Origin: Smittium culicis
Lineage: Eukaryota > Kickxellomycota > Harpellomycetes > Harpellales > Legeriomycetaceae
Assembly (NCBI GenBank): GCA_001970855.1
Contig: LSSN01005748.1
Span: 1 to 46,566 of the forward strand
DNA length: 46,566 nt
Direction: 5' to 3'
The notes under the pieces are model-generated. The model was not told where the DNA came from, made no database searches, and was given only the letters and a program-made list of their open reading frames with translations. Both the position numbers and the translations under genes were made by a program. This document shows, in pieces, positions 1 to 11,099 of the stretch (position 1 is the first letter of the stretch; each line of letters begins with the position of its first letter).

Positions 1-134
1 AAAAAGTTTATGTAACATAATTTAAAAGTATACAAAAAACTATTGAAAGAATAGTTTTTCAACCGACTCTCAACCGCTGCTCTATCAGCTATGTACCCAC
101 TGGGCATTGGTTCAAGAGGGTTGGTGAATCGCCG
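1..134 (-). pseudogene. Unassigned open segment at window edge
   Basis: On the minus strand the frame is open from just after a TAA (complement of 135-137) to the window edge. It includes a stretch that looks more like coding sequence than the surrounding AT-rich DNA (NPLEPMPSGYIADRAAVESR). The plus strand is also open over 54-160, so the coding strand is uncertain. The family is not recognised; a decayed retroelement or the end of a neighbouring gene are both possible. Confidence 0.2.
35..59. repeat. Short perfect hairpin
   Basis: A 10-bp perfect inverted repeat (aaaaactatt at 35-44 and aatagttttt at 50-59) with a 5-base loop. It could be a fold-back relic or a chance AT-rich palindrome. 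No function is implied. Confidence 0.5.
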
Positions 135-489
135 TTACTTTTATATACTAGAGAGCTAAAAGAAAAGGTTGGGATCTTTCTTCTTATATAAACTAGAATA
201 TTTATATGCGCCTAGTAATTTCGAATTCTACACAAAATTAATATGATTTTTAACCAGAACCGGTTGCTTACTAGTTGCATGAAATTGACCGTTATCAAAA
301 AACACCGGAAAAGATTTGGTAAATGAGAATAGAATTATTAGGTACGATACACGTTAAATAGAGTTGAATAAATCTATATTAACTAGTAAAATAAATAAAG
401 GATTAATAATATCTACGTATAACAATGCTGTTAGTATAATAATAAAACTAATAGATAAAGAGATTCTGGATTCTAAAAATTGGCATAAT

Positions 490-1605
490 TCAGTATTTAG
501 GTATATCTTCTTGTTCGATTCCAGCAACACAGCCACGTGGATCACCTTCAACGCGATAAGCGAATGCCATTCTTGGTGTGTTGAAAGCGATTCCAGGGTT
601 ACCTTGGCTGTCAATACTGATGATTCCGCCTTTGCCATTGAACTTGGAGCCGAAGTGTTCGACTTGCTTTAAGGCACATTCTTGAGCAGATTTCTGGCTA
701 GGTTCGCATTGTTGCAAACGGTCGACCACGGACTTGGCCATCACAGCTTTGATTAAATCCTCGCCATACCCGGTTGAAGCAGCAGCAAAGTGGCCGTCTG
801 CGTAGCCACCAGCGCCCCAAAGTGGAGTGTCACCGACACGGCCGGCCAACTTTTGAGGAACACCGCCTGTAGACAAAGCAACCGCGACGTTACCATGTCT
901 ATCGCGGCAAACTACGCCGACAGTGTCAGATGGAAAGTCGACAGCAGGTTGGCCTTTAATTTTAGAAAAGCTGTCTAGTTTTACATTGTCAAAGTCGGAT
1001 CTTAGACCATTTAGATTGTCTGCATTACCATTGTTTTTCATTTTTTCGACCATTTGTTTGCCGCGCCCTACAACCAGTTCAGAATTTGGAACTTCCTTCT
1101 CACCAATTAAGTTGGCGAACTCGTTTGCACCTTGACCGGTCAGTAGGATGTGGGAAGTTTTGTCGCGGACTCCTCTGGCAATTCGGATGGGATGTAAATG
1201 GTTTCGAATACCAGCTACAGCGCCAATATTGAATTTACCATCGGCAATAAGCGCATCGAGTTCCAAGTAGCCTGAAGCATTTAGAGAAGACCCACGTGCG
1301 CATTCGAATATAGGATCAAGCTCCATGCTCTCGATGGCTAGTTGGGCAGCTTCGATTGCAGTTCCGGTTGGACTTTTTAAAATATCGTATCCGATTTGAC
1401 AGGCAGTCCTAACTCCTGCAAGGCATCCTTCCTTTTCTTCGTCTGGAATTCCCCATGCACCTATTCATTGATTTTTTTTTTTTAAATAGAAAAAATAGTT
1501 TTTTATTTATATCATCAAATCCTGGCGATATTCCGGTATAATGGAAATTGTAATACCTCCGTGAACGACGATTGAGATTTGATCGGTCGAATTTTCTAAA
1601 ATCAT
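490..1605 (-). CDS. Isoaspartyl peptidase / aspartylglucosaminidase-like Ntn-hydrolase (Asparaginase_2 family)
   Basis: Two-exon gene, 339 aa. Exon 1 (1605-1557) and exon 2 (1460-490) are joined across a 96-bp GTATTA...AG intron in phase 1. The join rebuilds the family N-terminus IVVHGGAWGIP. Without it the long frame begins at an internal Met and lacks about 60 residues. Members are threonine-type amidohydrolases that self-cleave and then remove asparagine side-chain or isoaspartyl linkages. The self-processing site is visible at about residue 196 as SDTVGVV, where Thr would be the new N-terminal nucleophile. It is followed by GN.AVALSTGG and GRVGDTPLWGAGGYAD, the substrate-pocket motifs. 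No signal peptide is visible, so a cytosolic isoaspartyl peptidase/L-asparaginase is more likely than a lysosomal glycosylasparaginase, but substrate cannot be decided from sequence. Length matches the family. The protein ends IEQEDIPKY at an in-frame stop. No partner gene lies nearby. Confidence 0.9.
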
Positions 1606-1984
1606 TATTTGTTTTTGGCTATAAACGCGGGCAAGAAATAGATACAAGAACAATTTTAAATAGGATGTGCAGTTTTTCGCTCCTTTTATATAGATTCTGT
1701 TTACGCCAAATATATTAAGGATACTGGCTTGACCTGCGTAAAAAATTACTCCGAGTGTAAAAAGTGTTAGAAAACATTAAATTTTCAGTAGGCCAATTGT
1801 TAATAGTAGAAAATCGGGAGCTTTTTGTGTTCAGCCAAATTTCAAACTTAAAAAACGCTACCATATTATACATGAGCTAATTATTAGTAATTTCGAGTAA
1901 TTTAATAGCACATTTTTATTACTCCTTTTTCTCAAACTCGTATTTAGAAAGCTTTACAGACAATTATTTTTAGCAAAAGTTTCT

Positions 1985-2032
1985 AAACACTGCATTTTTT
2001 TTTTTTTTTTTTTTTTTTAAACACAGCATTTT
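1985..2032. repeat. Poly-T tract bounded by near-identical direct repeats
   Basis: About 25 consecutive T (1994-2018) lie between aaacactgcatttt (1985-1998) and aaacacagcatttt (2019-2032). The flanks differ by one base. The layout resembles a minimal reverse-transcribed poly(A) insertion with target duplication on the minus strand, or a slipped duplication. Confidence 0.5.
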
Positions 2033-2339
2033 ATTTACCATATTTGTTTGCAGAAAATACAAAATAAGAGCAATATCTTCAATATCCACTATATTGGACT
2101 AAGATCGTCATAAGGTAATTATATCCAAAATGGATAATTACGTTTACCCATAATATTTTTTTGTTTAATTGAGTTGAAATGGGCAAAGATTTCCCGAGAT
2201 CAGTTTTATTCTTATCCAATGAGGTGCAATGCTCCCATAATTCCTCAGTTTCATTTTCGGTCTTTTTCTCTTTTTAAATGGAAAATTTATTGATAATGAA
2301 CAAACAATATAAAAAAAATTCTAAAAAAGTTCAATATAT

Positions 2340-2486
2340 TTAGTGCTGATTCCCATCTGGACCCCTAAGCCCTCCTATCGTTGCAGGCATCGACTCAAGT
2401 GTTATTTTTAATCTCAAAATTTTATCTATTTTAATTGTTGTATATTTAACACCAGAAGACGAAGCTGCGATTTCTACATCTTTTAT
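2340..2486 (-). pseudogene. Unassigned 48-codon open segment with GC-rich core
   Basis: The minus strand is open for 48 codons and ends at a TAA (complement of 2340-2342). Its 3' part reads SMPATIGGLRGPDGNQH, with GC content well above the surroundings (about 2350-2400). There is no ATG near the 5' end, so it could be a terminal exon or a fossil. I do not recognise it. Confidence 0.2.
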
Positions 2487-2712
2487 TTATTTTTAATCAT
2501 ATACAAATATACAAAAATATACCTATTAAATAAAGATCACACAAAAGTCTGTTATTTTGTATAATATAATGTAATATATACAAATTCTCTTCCTTTTCCT
2601 TATTTTGATGTCTTTCTCATCAATCAAACAATATGTAAGTAAAAAGATAACCAAGATAAATACAAACATTGTAATTTAACTTGTAATATATACTCTTCAA
2701 CTATAAATTTAG

Positions 2713-2810
2713 CCTAATGGAGGCATTAAACTGTTTTTGGACTACCAAATATATCAAACTGTTCAGTAAAAGCAATTCGTTTCAGAACCTCGAAAAAATA
2801 TTGGATTGTT
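2713..2810 (+). mobile_element. Degenerate half copy of TTAA miniature transposon
   Basis: Preceded by TTAG (2709-2712). The segment aligns by eye with the left half of the element at 3893-4079: both share TTTTTGG, TACCAAATATA, an ACT/TGTTCA block, a TTTC.GA.ACCT block and TATTGG at similar spacing. The usual right end is not found in this orientation. Confidence 0.5.
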
Positions 2811-2875
2811 ACATAATAAAAACATATAGATAATCTACTTTCGACTCAATATCGGTAATAAATTGATGCTTATAA

Positions 2876-2980
2876 CCCTTTTTCGTCCAACAGTCTTGAA
2901 AAAATCGAATTTATTGATCAGTTTATGATTAGTTGTGAAGTTTATTATTTGCAAACATCATATTTTTAAGCATTATCAAC
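2876..2980 (-). mobile_element. Second half copy of the TTAA miniature transposon, inverted
   Basis: Starts CCCTTTTTCGTCCAACAGTC after ATAA. The reverse complement of the right end of the 3893-4079 element starts CCCTTTCCCGTCCAACACTC, and similarity continues for about 90 bases. This is therefore the right end of a family member in opposite orientation, abutting the half copy that starts at 2713. No matching left end was found downstream. Confidence 0.5.
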
Positions 2981-3379
2981 GTCCATAGAAATCTACAAAT
3001 AACTTGTGCGTGATTATGATCAATAACGCATATTTTAATTATTTGAAATTACAAACTCGGAAGTAAAAAAATAATAATGACTTTCAATCGAATAAGCTTC
3101 ATTAGTGTCAAATGATACTGAAATGCCGCATAAAATGCACACTTCACTCACTCTGCTTATATTTCTAAGCTGTATATTAGTGTTGCTAATAATTTGATTT
3201 ATTGTTGAAAAAAGTCAATGTTAGCATAGTCTTGAAGTTTAAACATTTCTAATTATTCCCTCTAAAAAATTTATTCGTTTATTACCTTTAGGCAAATTTA
3301 ATATTTTCTGAATTTTTTTAATTAAATGTCGAAATTTTATTGGTATGATAACAATAAAAGAAAATATGCGGTAAAATAA

Positions 3380-3610
3380 ACTAAAAAACTAGTAAACTTT
3401 GCGCAAAGTATACATAAAACTGATATTCAAATACTAATAAATTCCTCTGCTGTTCTGCCGGCTGCTTACCTAAAGGGAAATGAGGTCAATCTACCAACCG
3501 AAAGATACACTCAGGCATTACTTCAAGTAGGCTGGATGACTGAAGTTACAAGCAGTCATGGAACTAAGCTCGTTCCAACAAAATTGAATTCGTTGAAATC
3601 ATTGAATTAA
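3380..3610 (+). pseudogene. Unassigned 76-codon open segment, no start codon
   Basis: Open plus-strand frame ending TAA at 3608-3610. The 3440-3600 part is clearly richer in GC than its surroundings and reads as ordinary protein (for example SSAVLPAAYLKGNEVNLPTE, then VGWMTEVTSSHGTKLVP). The only internal Met is late. It could be the last exon of an unseen gene, a gene fossil, or transposon debris. No family is recognised. Confidence 0.3.
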
Positions 3611-3892
3611 AATGCAGTTACAATTTTTCTAATTGAAGTATTTTTTACGAAGAGAGCCTGTTTTTGCGCAAATAGCTACGGTGTAAGAAAATTTACATTT
3701 AATTGCTTTCCAATAAAAAAAATAGTAATTTACTTTGCAAATAATACTTTCAAAATGATATAAATAAATAGAAAAATCAAAGTGCCTTTACAATTCCACC
3801 AATAATAATTTTTTCATAAAATAATTGGTCCAATAATTATAAACTGCAATGAAGTTCTTTCTTCGTTCTTAATCTCTCAATTATTAATTTAA

Positions 3893-4079
3893 CCCTTTCA
3901 TGGGTGGTAGACTATTTTTGGCTTACCAAATATAGATACTATGTTCAATTAAAATACTTTATTTCTGAGACCTTATGAGTTATTGGTATGCTGAATAATG
4001 GCACAAAAAAATAAAACTACTAATAAATCATAACGAATTATCAAATTCTCTGTTTTAAAGAGTGTTGGACGGGAAAGGG
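3893..4079 (+). mobile_element. TTAA-flanked miniature inverted-repeat element (piggyBac-like ends)
   Basis: A 187-bp non-coding element. It is bordered by TTAA (3889-3892) and CTAA (4080-4083), starts CCCTTTCATGGGTGG and ends GGACGGGAAAGGG, so both ends read CCCTTTC inward. A TTAA target and CCC-starting ends are the hallmark of piggyBac-type transposition. The inverted ends match only over about 7-8 bases, so superfamily assignment is an inference. Related sequences lie at 2713, 2876 and 39248. Confidence 0.6.
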
Positions 4080-4530
4080 CTAATTTTGAAATTTTGGAGT
4101 TTTTATTTTCTAAAAAAAAGTACCAATTTTACTCTTTGGCTATTTTTTATTTATGTGAATTTATGTACTGAAACAATTCACGCTTTAAAGCGACTCCTTC
4201 ATAAAGAATTTCTCAAATTATAAGTTTTAGTAGAAAATATTTACAAGAAAAATGTCTGCTTTCTAAAAAATTGCCCACATATATCTTATAGATACAATAT
4301 TTTACTTTCTAGCTAAATTTATTTGATAAACAGATTCCATAAAAAATTATTGTGTACTAATATTTTTATACCTTTTACAAAATTAGTGATTGAATGGAGT
4401 TATTGATCTAAAATATAAAAAAAAAATCTGAAAAAGTACTCATAATCCTTAAAAATCAATTTTTGATAAATATTTTTTTGAGTGAAATAGGATAAAACAT
4501 AAATAGAAAAAATTTCATATTTCCTAAGTT

Positions 4531-4890
4531 TCAGTGTCTTCTTTTGTATTTACAGATATTGTCTTTACGGTTTACCATTATACTATATGTTTTTCGTCCA
4601 AACTCGACTAAATTGTTGGAAAATCCTGCAGAGCCACAAATATCTCTTTTTGCCATTAAGTTTCTACACCCAGTGTCAGAGAATAATAATACTTCCGCTC
4701 CTACAACTGAAGAAGCTACAACTTGGTTGGTGTGGAAATAAAAGCACGTTCCGAAAGGTGCGTTATTTGTTGCTTCACCATTGTTCCAGGTGAGATACGA
4801 TCCGAAAACTCTCGGGTTATTTTCGGACTGAGAATTTGCTATGCTTAAAAAGCTTAAAATTAAGCACGTTTTAAAGCTGTTGCTGAGCAT
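4531..4890 (-). CDS. Small secreted cysteine-containing protein
   Basis: Single-exon gene, 119 aa, starting at an ATG (complement of 4888-4890). Residues 1-20 form a typical signal peptide with a hydrophobic core (CLILSFLSIANS), probably cleaved before QSENN. The mature chain is about 99 aa with four cysteines (about residues 49, 75, 85 and 113), enough for two disulphides. It ends in a basic tail (CKYKRRH). A TATA-like TTTTATATAA lies about 70 bases upstream. It shares a pattern with the protein at 41437-41814: a Cys followed by an aromatic residue, then a hydrophobic strand with GA..LLF...GC, then a late S-I-hydrophobic strand. I infer one family, possibly with a small beta-sandwich (beta/gamma-crystallin-like) fold. 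Function is unknown; secreted effector or wall protein are options. Confidence 0.75.
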   Translation of the reverse strand: MLSNSFKTCLILSFLSIANSQSENNPRVFGSYLTWNNGEATNNAPFGTCFYFHTNQVVASSVVGAEVLLFSDTGCRNLMAKRDICGSAGFSNNLVEFGRKTYSIMVNRKDNICKYKRRH

Positions 4891-7836
4891 CGTATTTACA
4901 ATAATTTTTCTTATTTGGAATTTATATATTTAAATTGATGCAAAAATAATATAAGGATTATATAAAACTTTTTAGGAAAACTTTGTGAATTTATGTTAGA
5001 TTGGAACTTTGAAGCAAATTTCGTTTTTATTTAAAGAAAATTCCTATTTATTTTTTAAACTTGTCGCTTTTTTTTTTTTATGTGTTATTTCACTTAATAG
5101 GTAAAAAATATATTAAATATCTAGTAAAATGTTATTTTATAGTGTCAAATTTTAGACAAGTAGTATTTTGGTTTATTTTTACTACTAAATTTGAAAAAGA
5201 ATGGAACCTTTCTGGAAATTCTTATTAAATATAAAAAAAAAAAAGAAAATTTTTGATCATCAAATGTTAATAAATTAAACTTTATTTAATTAGTTAAAAC
5301 GCTCCAACAAATTTAGTTATTGAAATATTTTAATTAAATTAATAAACGATTTTTGAATAAAAATTGGTTAATAGTCTAGAATTTTAACTTTATAAACTTA
5401 CAGCTTCTGAAATTTAAATATCATAAATTGAATTTTCTTATGAAAAATTTTACATTAATTTTAATAAATAATGCAAAAACGCGTATTAGCGTATATAATT
5501 GGGGTGAATAAAGGTTCTATAGATGCTAAATTCGGCTATATATATTTTCTTTAATAAATTAATAGTATTTATTTAGATTCCAACCCATTTAATTGATTTT
5601 TACATCTCCCAGAAATTACAAAGTATAAAAAATAATTAATTTATATAAATTTAATATTTTTTCTAATGATTATGGTTAATTTTTATGCGTTTAAATAATC
5701 GAAGATTCTGGACTATATTGGTACTTTTATTCAAAGATATAGTATTAATTTTAAAAAAGTATCTCTTTTAGTGGCGCTATACTATAATTTGATCACAAAA
5801 GCTTACTAAATGTTTTAAATACAAACTTCTGACTCCATGGTTCATAAGAATAAGGCTAGCTGAAATTTAGCACCAATATTTTTCATTAATAATAAAAAAT
5901 ATTAAAAAACCATATTTATATAATAACATGGAGCTTTATTGGCCTGAAAACAAAATTAGAAACTATGCAGTAAAGTGATTTACAGCGAGTGATAATATTA
6001 TATGATAACAGGTCATTTTTTAATATTTATTATCTAGTAAATGCGAGATCATTTAAAGCGGCGGTAATATACTTCTAGATGTTTTTTATGGTTATTTTGA
6101 ATAAATAAAACTATTTAATGAATTTATTATTCTATTTAATAGAGTTTTCTAATAAATTTAAAAAATGAAAACACATGGGTAGGAAAATTTAATTAGAAAT
6201 AGGTCTGTTCCACAAAAAATCCTAGGAAATGCATTTTGAAACTTTTTAACTTAATTTTAAATAGTACTTCTAATTAAATACGTAACTAAAACTAAACTTG
6301 CACCAAATGTGATGTTCTGGGTATTAGTAAAAATTACCTATGTTATGAACAAGTTAGTTTACCATAGGATATATTTTTAGCTGGTATTTATATATCTATA
6401 TCAATGATTTTTTATACTCAAAATTTTATTTACTCGTTTAAGTAAAGAAAGATATCCTGTATGCTAAATTTTTATTTAATATTTTCCATTAATAACTTTC
6501 CTTTTTTTCTATAAATTAATTACATCTCGCTTATATAAAAAAAATTAATATTTTTATTAAATAGTAAAAAAATAAAACTAAAACAAAGATAATATTAGTT
6601 TTTATTTGTATAAAAATAGCTGAACCACAAACTATTTATTTTCACATGAGCCTATATATAAATATATAAATTATTTATTAATTTACGAATAACTAAAAAT
6701 CAAAAAAATCGGTATAATTTCATATTTGTAAAGTTCTTATTGATATATACGTATAATTTACAGAAAAAATCTTAAAATTTCAAAAAAAAATTTTTTTTGA
6801 TAAATAATTTAATAAATTTAAAATTGTACAAATTTATATTATTTTTAAATTTTGCTTGCTAAAATATTGATTTTTATCAATTACGAAGTTGATAATTATA
6901 GCATATTATATGTTATACATTGGTATAAATTTAAATAATAAGCAAAAAAAATAACACCTGTATTAGAGAAACAGTTTCTTTCTGATTAATATTATTGCGA
7001 ATTTCCTTAAAATACAATTCTTTTTGAAATTTTTATTCGTTTCGAAAATTATTCAGGATTTTTTAATATGATAGCCACTTTTTGATATTATTTCTTGTTA
7101 AACTTACTTAGGAGTTAAATTAAAACAAAAAATTAAACAAAAATACCTTATAAGTATTTCATAATTATTCAATTTTTTTTCTTACTCTATATACTTTAAT
7201 AATATACATATACTAATAGTACTAGTAATTATCATTGTAGCTGTATAGTTTCGGAGAAAAATCTGAATACAGAGGAAAATCTCCAGTTATAAACATTCGA
7301 AAGGATCCAGAAATAATATTAAGATTTGTAAAAAATCGGGTTTATTTATTGCTAGTTAATAATTAATATTATCTTTTTTTGTACAAAAAAGCAAAAAATC
7401 TTGAATTTTTTTATAACTTAAAGTGTTTTATTACCTAGCTTTTTACCTTACTTTAATTATGATGTTATTACTATTGGTTTATATTCGCACACTTTACCAA
7501 AGTTTTATATCATGCATGTTTTTTATAATAAATCAAAATCTCTGTAATGTGCTTAGATAGTCGGGATAAGAAAAAAAATATAAAGCAAAAATAAAGCAAA
7601 ATACAAAAAATGTTTCCTTGAGAATAAATTAATATCTACAAATATATTTTAAATAGATTAAAAACTGTATAGAAGAAAATCAATTATCAGGGAAGAATAC
7701 AGAAAGGCTTTTCTTTTGGCTGAGATATGTTTTTGGGTTTTTCAGTACAAGGAAACTTGTCTGGTTTGGTAATTATAGAAAAATTTTCGAGTTTAATTAA
7801 ACTTTAAATAATTTTCTTACTTTATTTTAAAAATTA

Positions 7837-8335
7837 TAGTAAAACCTCTGAGATAGTAACAACTATTTTTGCCCCACTTTGGTTCAAATACCCTCTCAGA
7901 TAGCAATTTGCCATTTTAGAGGTTTCATAATCATAAAAATAGCTAGAAAGAAACTAACTACAAATTAATAAAAAAACAAGCTAAAATCTAGAATTCTAAA
8001 TATAATAATTTAATTGGATTAATTTTTTCAAAAATAAAAAGTTACACTTAATTCGTCAAGTGCATGCTTTAGTTGTCACCTTAGAAATCATATTTCGGTT
8101 CATTTTACATTCATTTTGCAACAAAACTGCGAATTGCCTTCTCAGAGTGTATTTGACGATAGGCCAGATTATTAGCAATATAAATAGCCAATTGTCAAAT
8201 AAAATTTTCTAAAAGTAACAAAATCAATTTAATTAGCCTATTAAATCGCTTTAAAAAATGGGGTATACTTCAAATAGTAAATCAATGTTTTTTCAATTTA
8301 AAATTAATCAAGTTTCTGTCTTAGAGGTTTTACTG
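7837..8335. mobile_element. Non-autonomous pogo/Tigger-like element with ~20-bp inverted ends
   Basis: The left end TAGTAAAACCTCTGAGATAG (7837-7856) and the reverse complement of the right end, CAGTAAAACCTCTAAGACAG (8335-8316), match at 17 of 20 positions. CAGTAAAACCTCT resembles the ends of pogo/Tigger-type (Tc1/mariner superfamily) elements, which use TA targets. TA precedes the left end and CA follows the right, consistent with one mutation. The 499-bp interior has no long frame. Part of the left end is repeated inverted at 7917-7925, giving an extra inner fold-back. Confidence 0.6.
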
Positions 8336-11099
8336 CAATAAAATGATTTTAATTATTCGATTTTAGCCAGCGAATACTTAAATTATTAGATATTTAAATG
8401 TATATAAATATGTGCATAATTTAATCCAGCAATTTATTTCTATTCTTGTTTGATTTTCAAGGGTTATAAACATAGTGATTCCAAAAATAAGCGTAAGAGA
8501 TTAAAACTTCATTGGGTTTATTATTTGGAGCTCCGGTCCTGTTTGTGCCTATTACAATAAATTTTAAATATAAATTAATATGGTGTTTAAAATTAATATA
8601 TTGGATTTAAAATTTTCTATTTATTCTAAATTGAAGCTAAAATGGCTTTATTTATGTGATGCTTTTAAATATAGGAAGCTAAATGTCTGTGGAATGATTA
8701 TTAGATGTTATAGTTGTGTCATAGTTTCGAATTTTCCATATCAGGCTTTAAATTTGGATTTTTTTTAGATTTTTTTCATTTTTCTTTGCCTTCAAAAAGA
8801 AATCTAAACTGAATGACTGGCAAGTTTTTTTTATCTTGCAGCGAGATTACTTTCATAGATTCTGCTATTACTAATTATGTTTCTAGTAAAATTATAATGG
8901 TTATTATTTATTATCTTTGTGAAAATTCAAAAAAGCTCTTAGTTAAAATTTTCAAGAATGATGCATGAAAAAATAAATTTTGGAAATTACTAGAAATTTC
9001 GTTAGTGAACAATTTTAATTTTCAAATTATTTCCGTATGCGTAATATTTCATTATATTTCAATTGCTATTGTATATAATTTATCGTAGATGGGGTTTTTG
9101 TTTAATTTCATTAAATTTTAGTCGGCTTTTAAAAAAAAGGAATTCATTACTTCATTCTATTAATAAAAAGAAGTTACCTATATGAAAACTGAACTTACAG
9201 ATGTTTATAAAAAGCGAAAGTAAAAAAATATAATTGACTCCTTACCTAGTTTCTGATAGCTATTTTTTTAATAAAAAAATAGCCTGTCATGCTAAATCTC
9301 GTGGACATTCCTAAATATTGAAGGATATCACAGTTTTCTTTGGTAAATATTAATCCTGAAAAGCATTATAAAAAAAGGTAAATTGGCTAATTATTCGTAA
9401 ACGATACTATATTCGATAATATTAGTTTATTACATAATTAATGGTGGTAATGTAAGGCCATTTTATTTCTAGCAGAATGTTATAGAAAAAATATTATAAA
9501 GGTATTATACTCTGCTTTTCGGGTGTGTAAATGTTCTTGTAAAACGTTTTACACTGTATAAATTAAATAATATATTTTTTGAGTTACTTTAAACATAAAA
9601 TCAGCAAAATTATGCTCATTCAGATATACAAGTATAGAAAAAATTATTGCGATTTTTTTTAAATTAGTTTATTTATATTATAGTACTTTATTTTTTTAAT
9701 TGGTGCTAACATCCTGGTATAAAAATATCTTCAAAATCAATTGATATTGACAGAATATATTATTTAGTTTTGGAGATTCAGCTATGGGATTAAGCCCAAA
9801 GGGTATAGGTTAATATATTTAAATTTGGATATTTGAAAATGCGTAATTTGTATGAATTTGGATTTAATTTTAACTCGCCTAATCATGTGTCGCAAATCGA
9901 ATCGATTGTAATAATTGACACTTGATTAAATCATTTGTAGTTATAAATAGGCATACATTTGGAGTTTAGTGCTTTAACATATTTATTATCTGTGAAGTGT
10001 GAGTTTATTATAAAGATCAGAGATTAGTAGCTATTAGCTAGCGGATAATAGTATCTAGCTTTGGATAGTAGGGTTTGTAATATTAGTTTTATTATTTGTT
10101 GAAGAAACTTGAATTGGAGCAATGAAAATCATTTTGGTTAGTAAGGGTATATTGTGTGCGAAAAATTCGCAGCATTTTAGAAATAGTAAGTGACGAAGTA
10201 GTATGGGTGTATTTTATGAATTTGAGTTTATTGAACAATTAATTGTTATTCACACAATAATATTGAACGAAGTTTATTTGATAATGCTATTATACCCTTG
10301 TTTGTCTGCGGTAACCTGCTAAATGATTGCCAAAACAGGGAATTAAAATCATGAATAAGTAAAACTAGATAACGGAGTTTCGAGTTATTAACTTCCCTTC
10401 GTTGTTTTTGAAGTCTATTTCAACCAAGAGAAGCGATTTTCTCTTCTGTTAGTTGAGAAAATAGTGGCAGCACAAACATTAAAGAAACGTTATATAGTTT
10501 TGGACAAGCGAATCTTATAATTACTGAAGCTTATTATTCACAAGCTTTGTGTTGTTGAACTTGTGCCTTTATTTACCAGCAGCGCCTATTTGGCTTACGC
10601 TATGAAAATAATTGCACATTCTTGAACATGTGATTTGTCTATTCGCCTAGTATCGAAACAATAAATTGTTATTGGCTATTGTATCATTATTTCTTTCTAC
10701 CTAGTGGCTAATTAATGATTGTATAATGGGAGAGCATTGATAGAGTACGAATGAAATTGATGCATTTTTGTATTTGCTGAATAAAGTGTGCAAAAGCGTT
10801 AAAATTTTAATGCTTGTAGATTTAAAATACGGGTTTTATCTCGTTTTTTGCATAATAAAAAAGTGTTTTTCAATCATCGAGATGCTGCACTCATATAATT
10901 TATTGGCAATGGACTTTATAATAATCAGCATATTATTTATAGGATTTTATGTGCAAAAACGTTCAGTATGGGCGATTCTTTGAAAATCTCATGCTCATCT
11001 CAGCGTTTATATATTCACAGCTGCTTTTTACTTTGCGCTAAAACAACCAATAAAACCAAACTCACTTTAAGTCGCCTCTATAATCTACAATTATGAATT

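Larger units (their letters stand above)
1606..4530. other. AT-rich spacer with transposon relics
   Basis: About 2.9 kb between the 5' end of the Ntn-hydrolase gene and the 3' end of the small secreted protein gene. It holds a long poly-T run, copies of a TTAA-flanked miniature element and two short open segments, each listed separately. No complete gene is seen in the rest. Confidence 0.7.

Noticed and set aside
60..150. tRNA-like stretch on the minus strand (TAGCTGATAGAGCAGCGG resembles a D-arm)
   Set aside because: The anticodon stem does not pair and no matching T-arm or acceptor stem follows.
354..638. Open frames on both strands inside the Ntn-hydrolase region (also 790-978 and 923-1135)
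   Set aside because: They overlap the well-supported minus-strand exon and show no motifs.
8580..8768. 62-codon plus-strand frame
   Set aside because: Low-complexity AT-driven composition with no motif, signal or homologue recognised.
10768..10983. 71-codon hydrophobic plus-strand frame
   Set aside because: It lacks an ATG at its 5' end and its hydrophobicity follows from T-rich codons.
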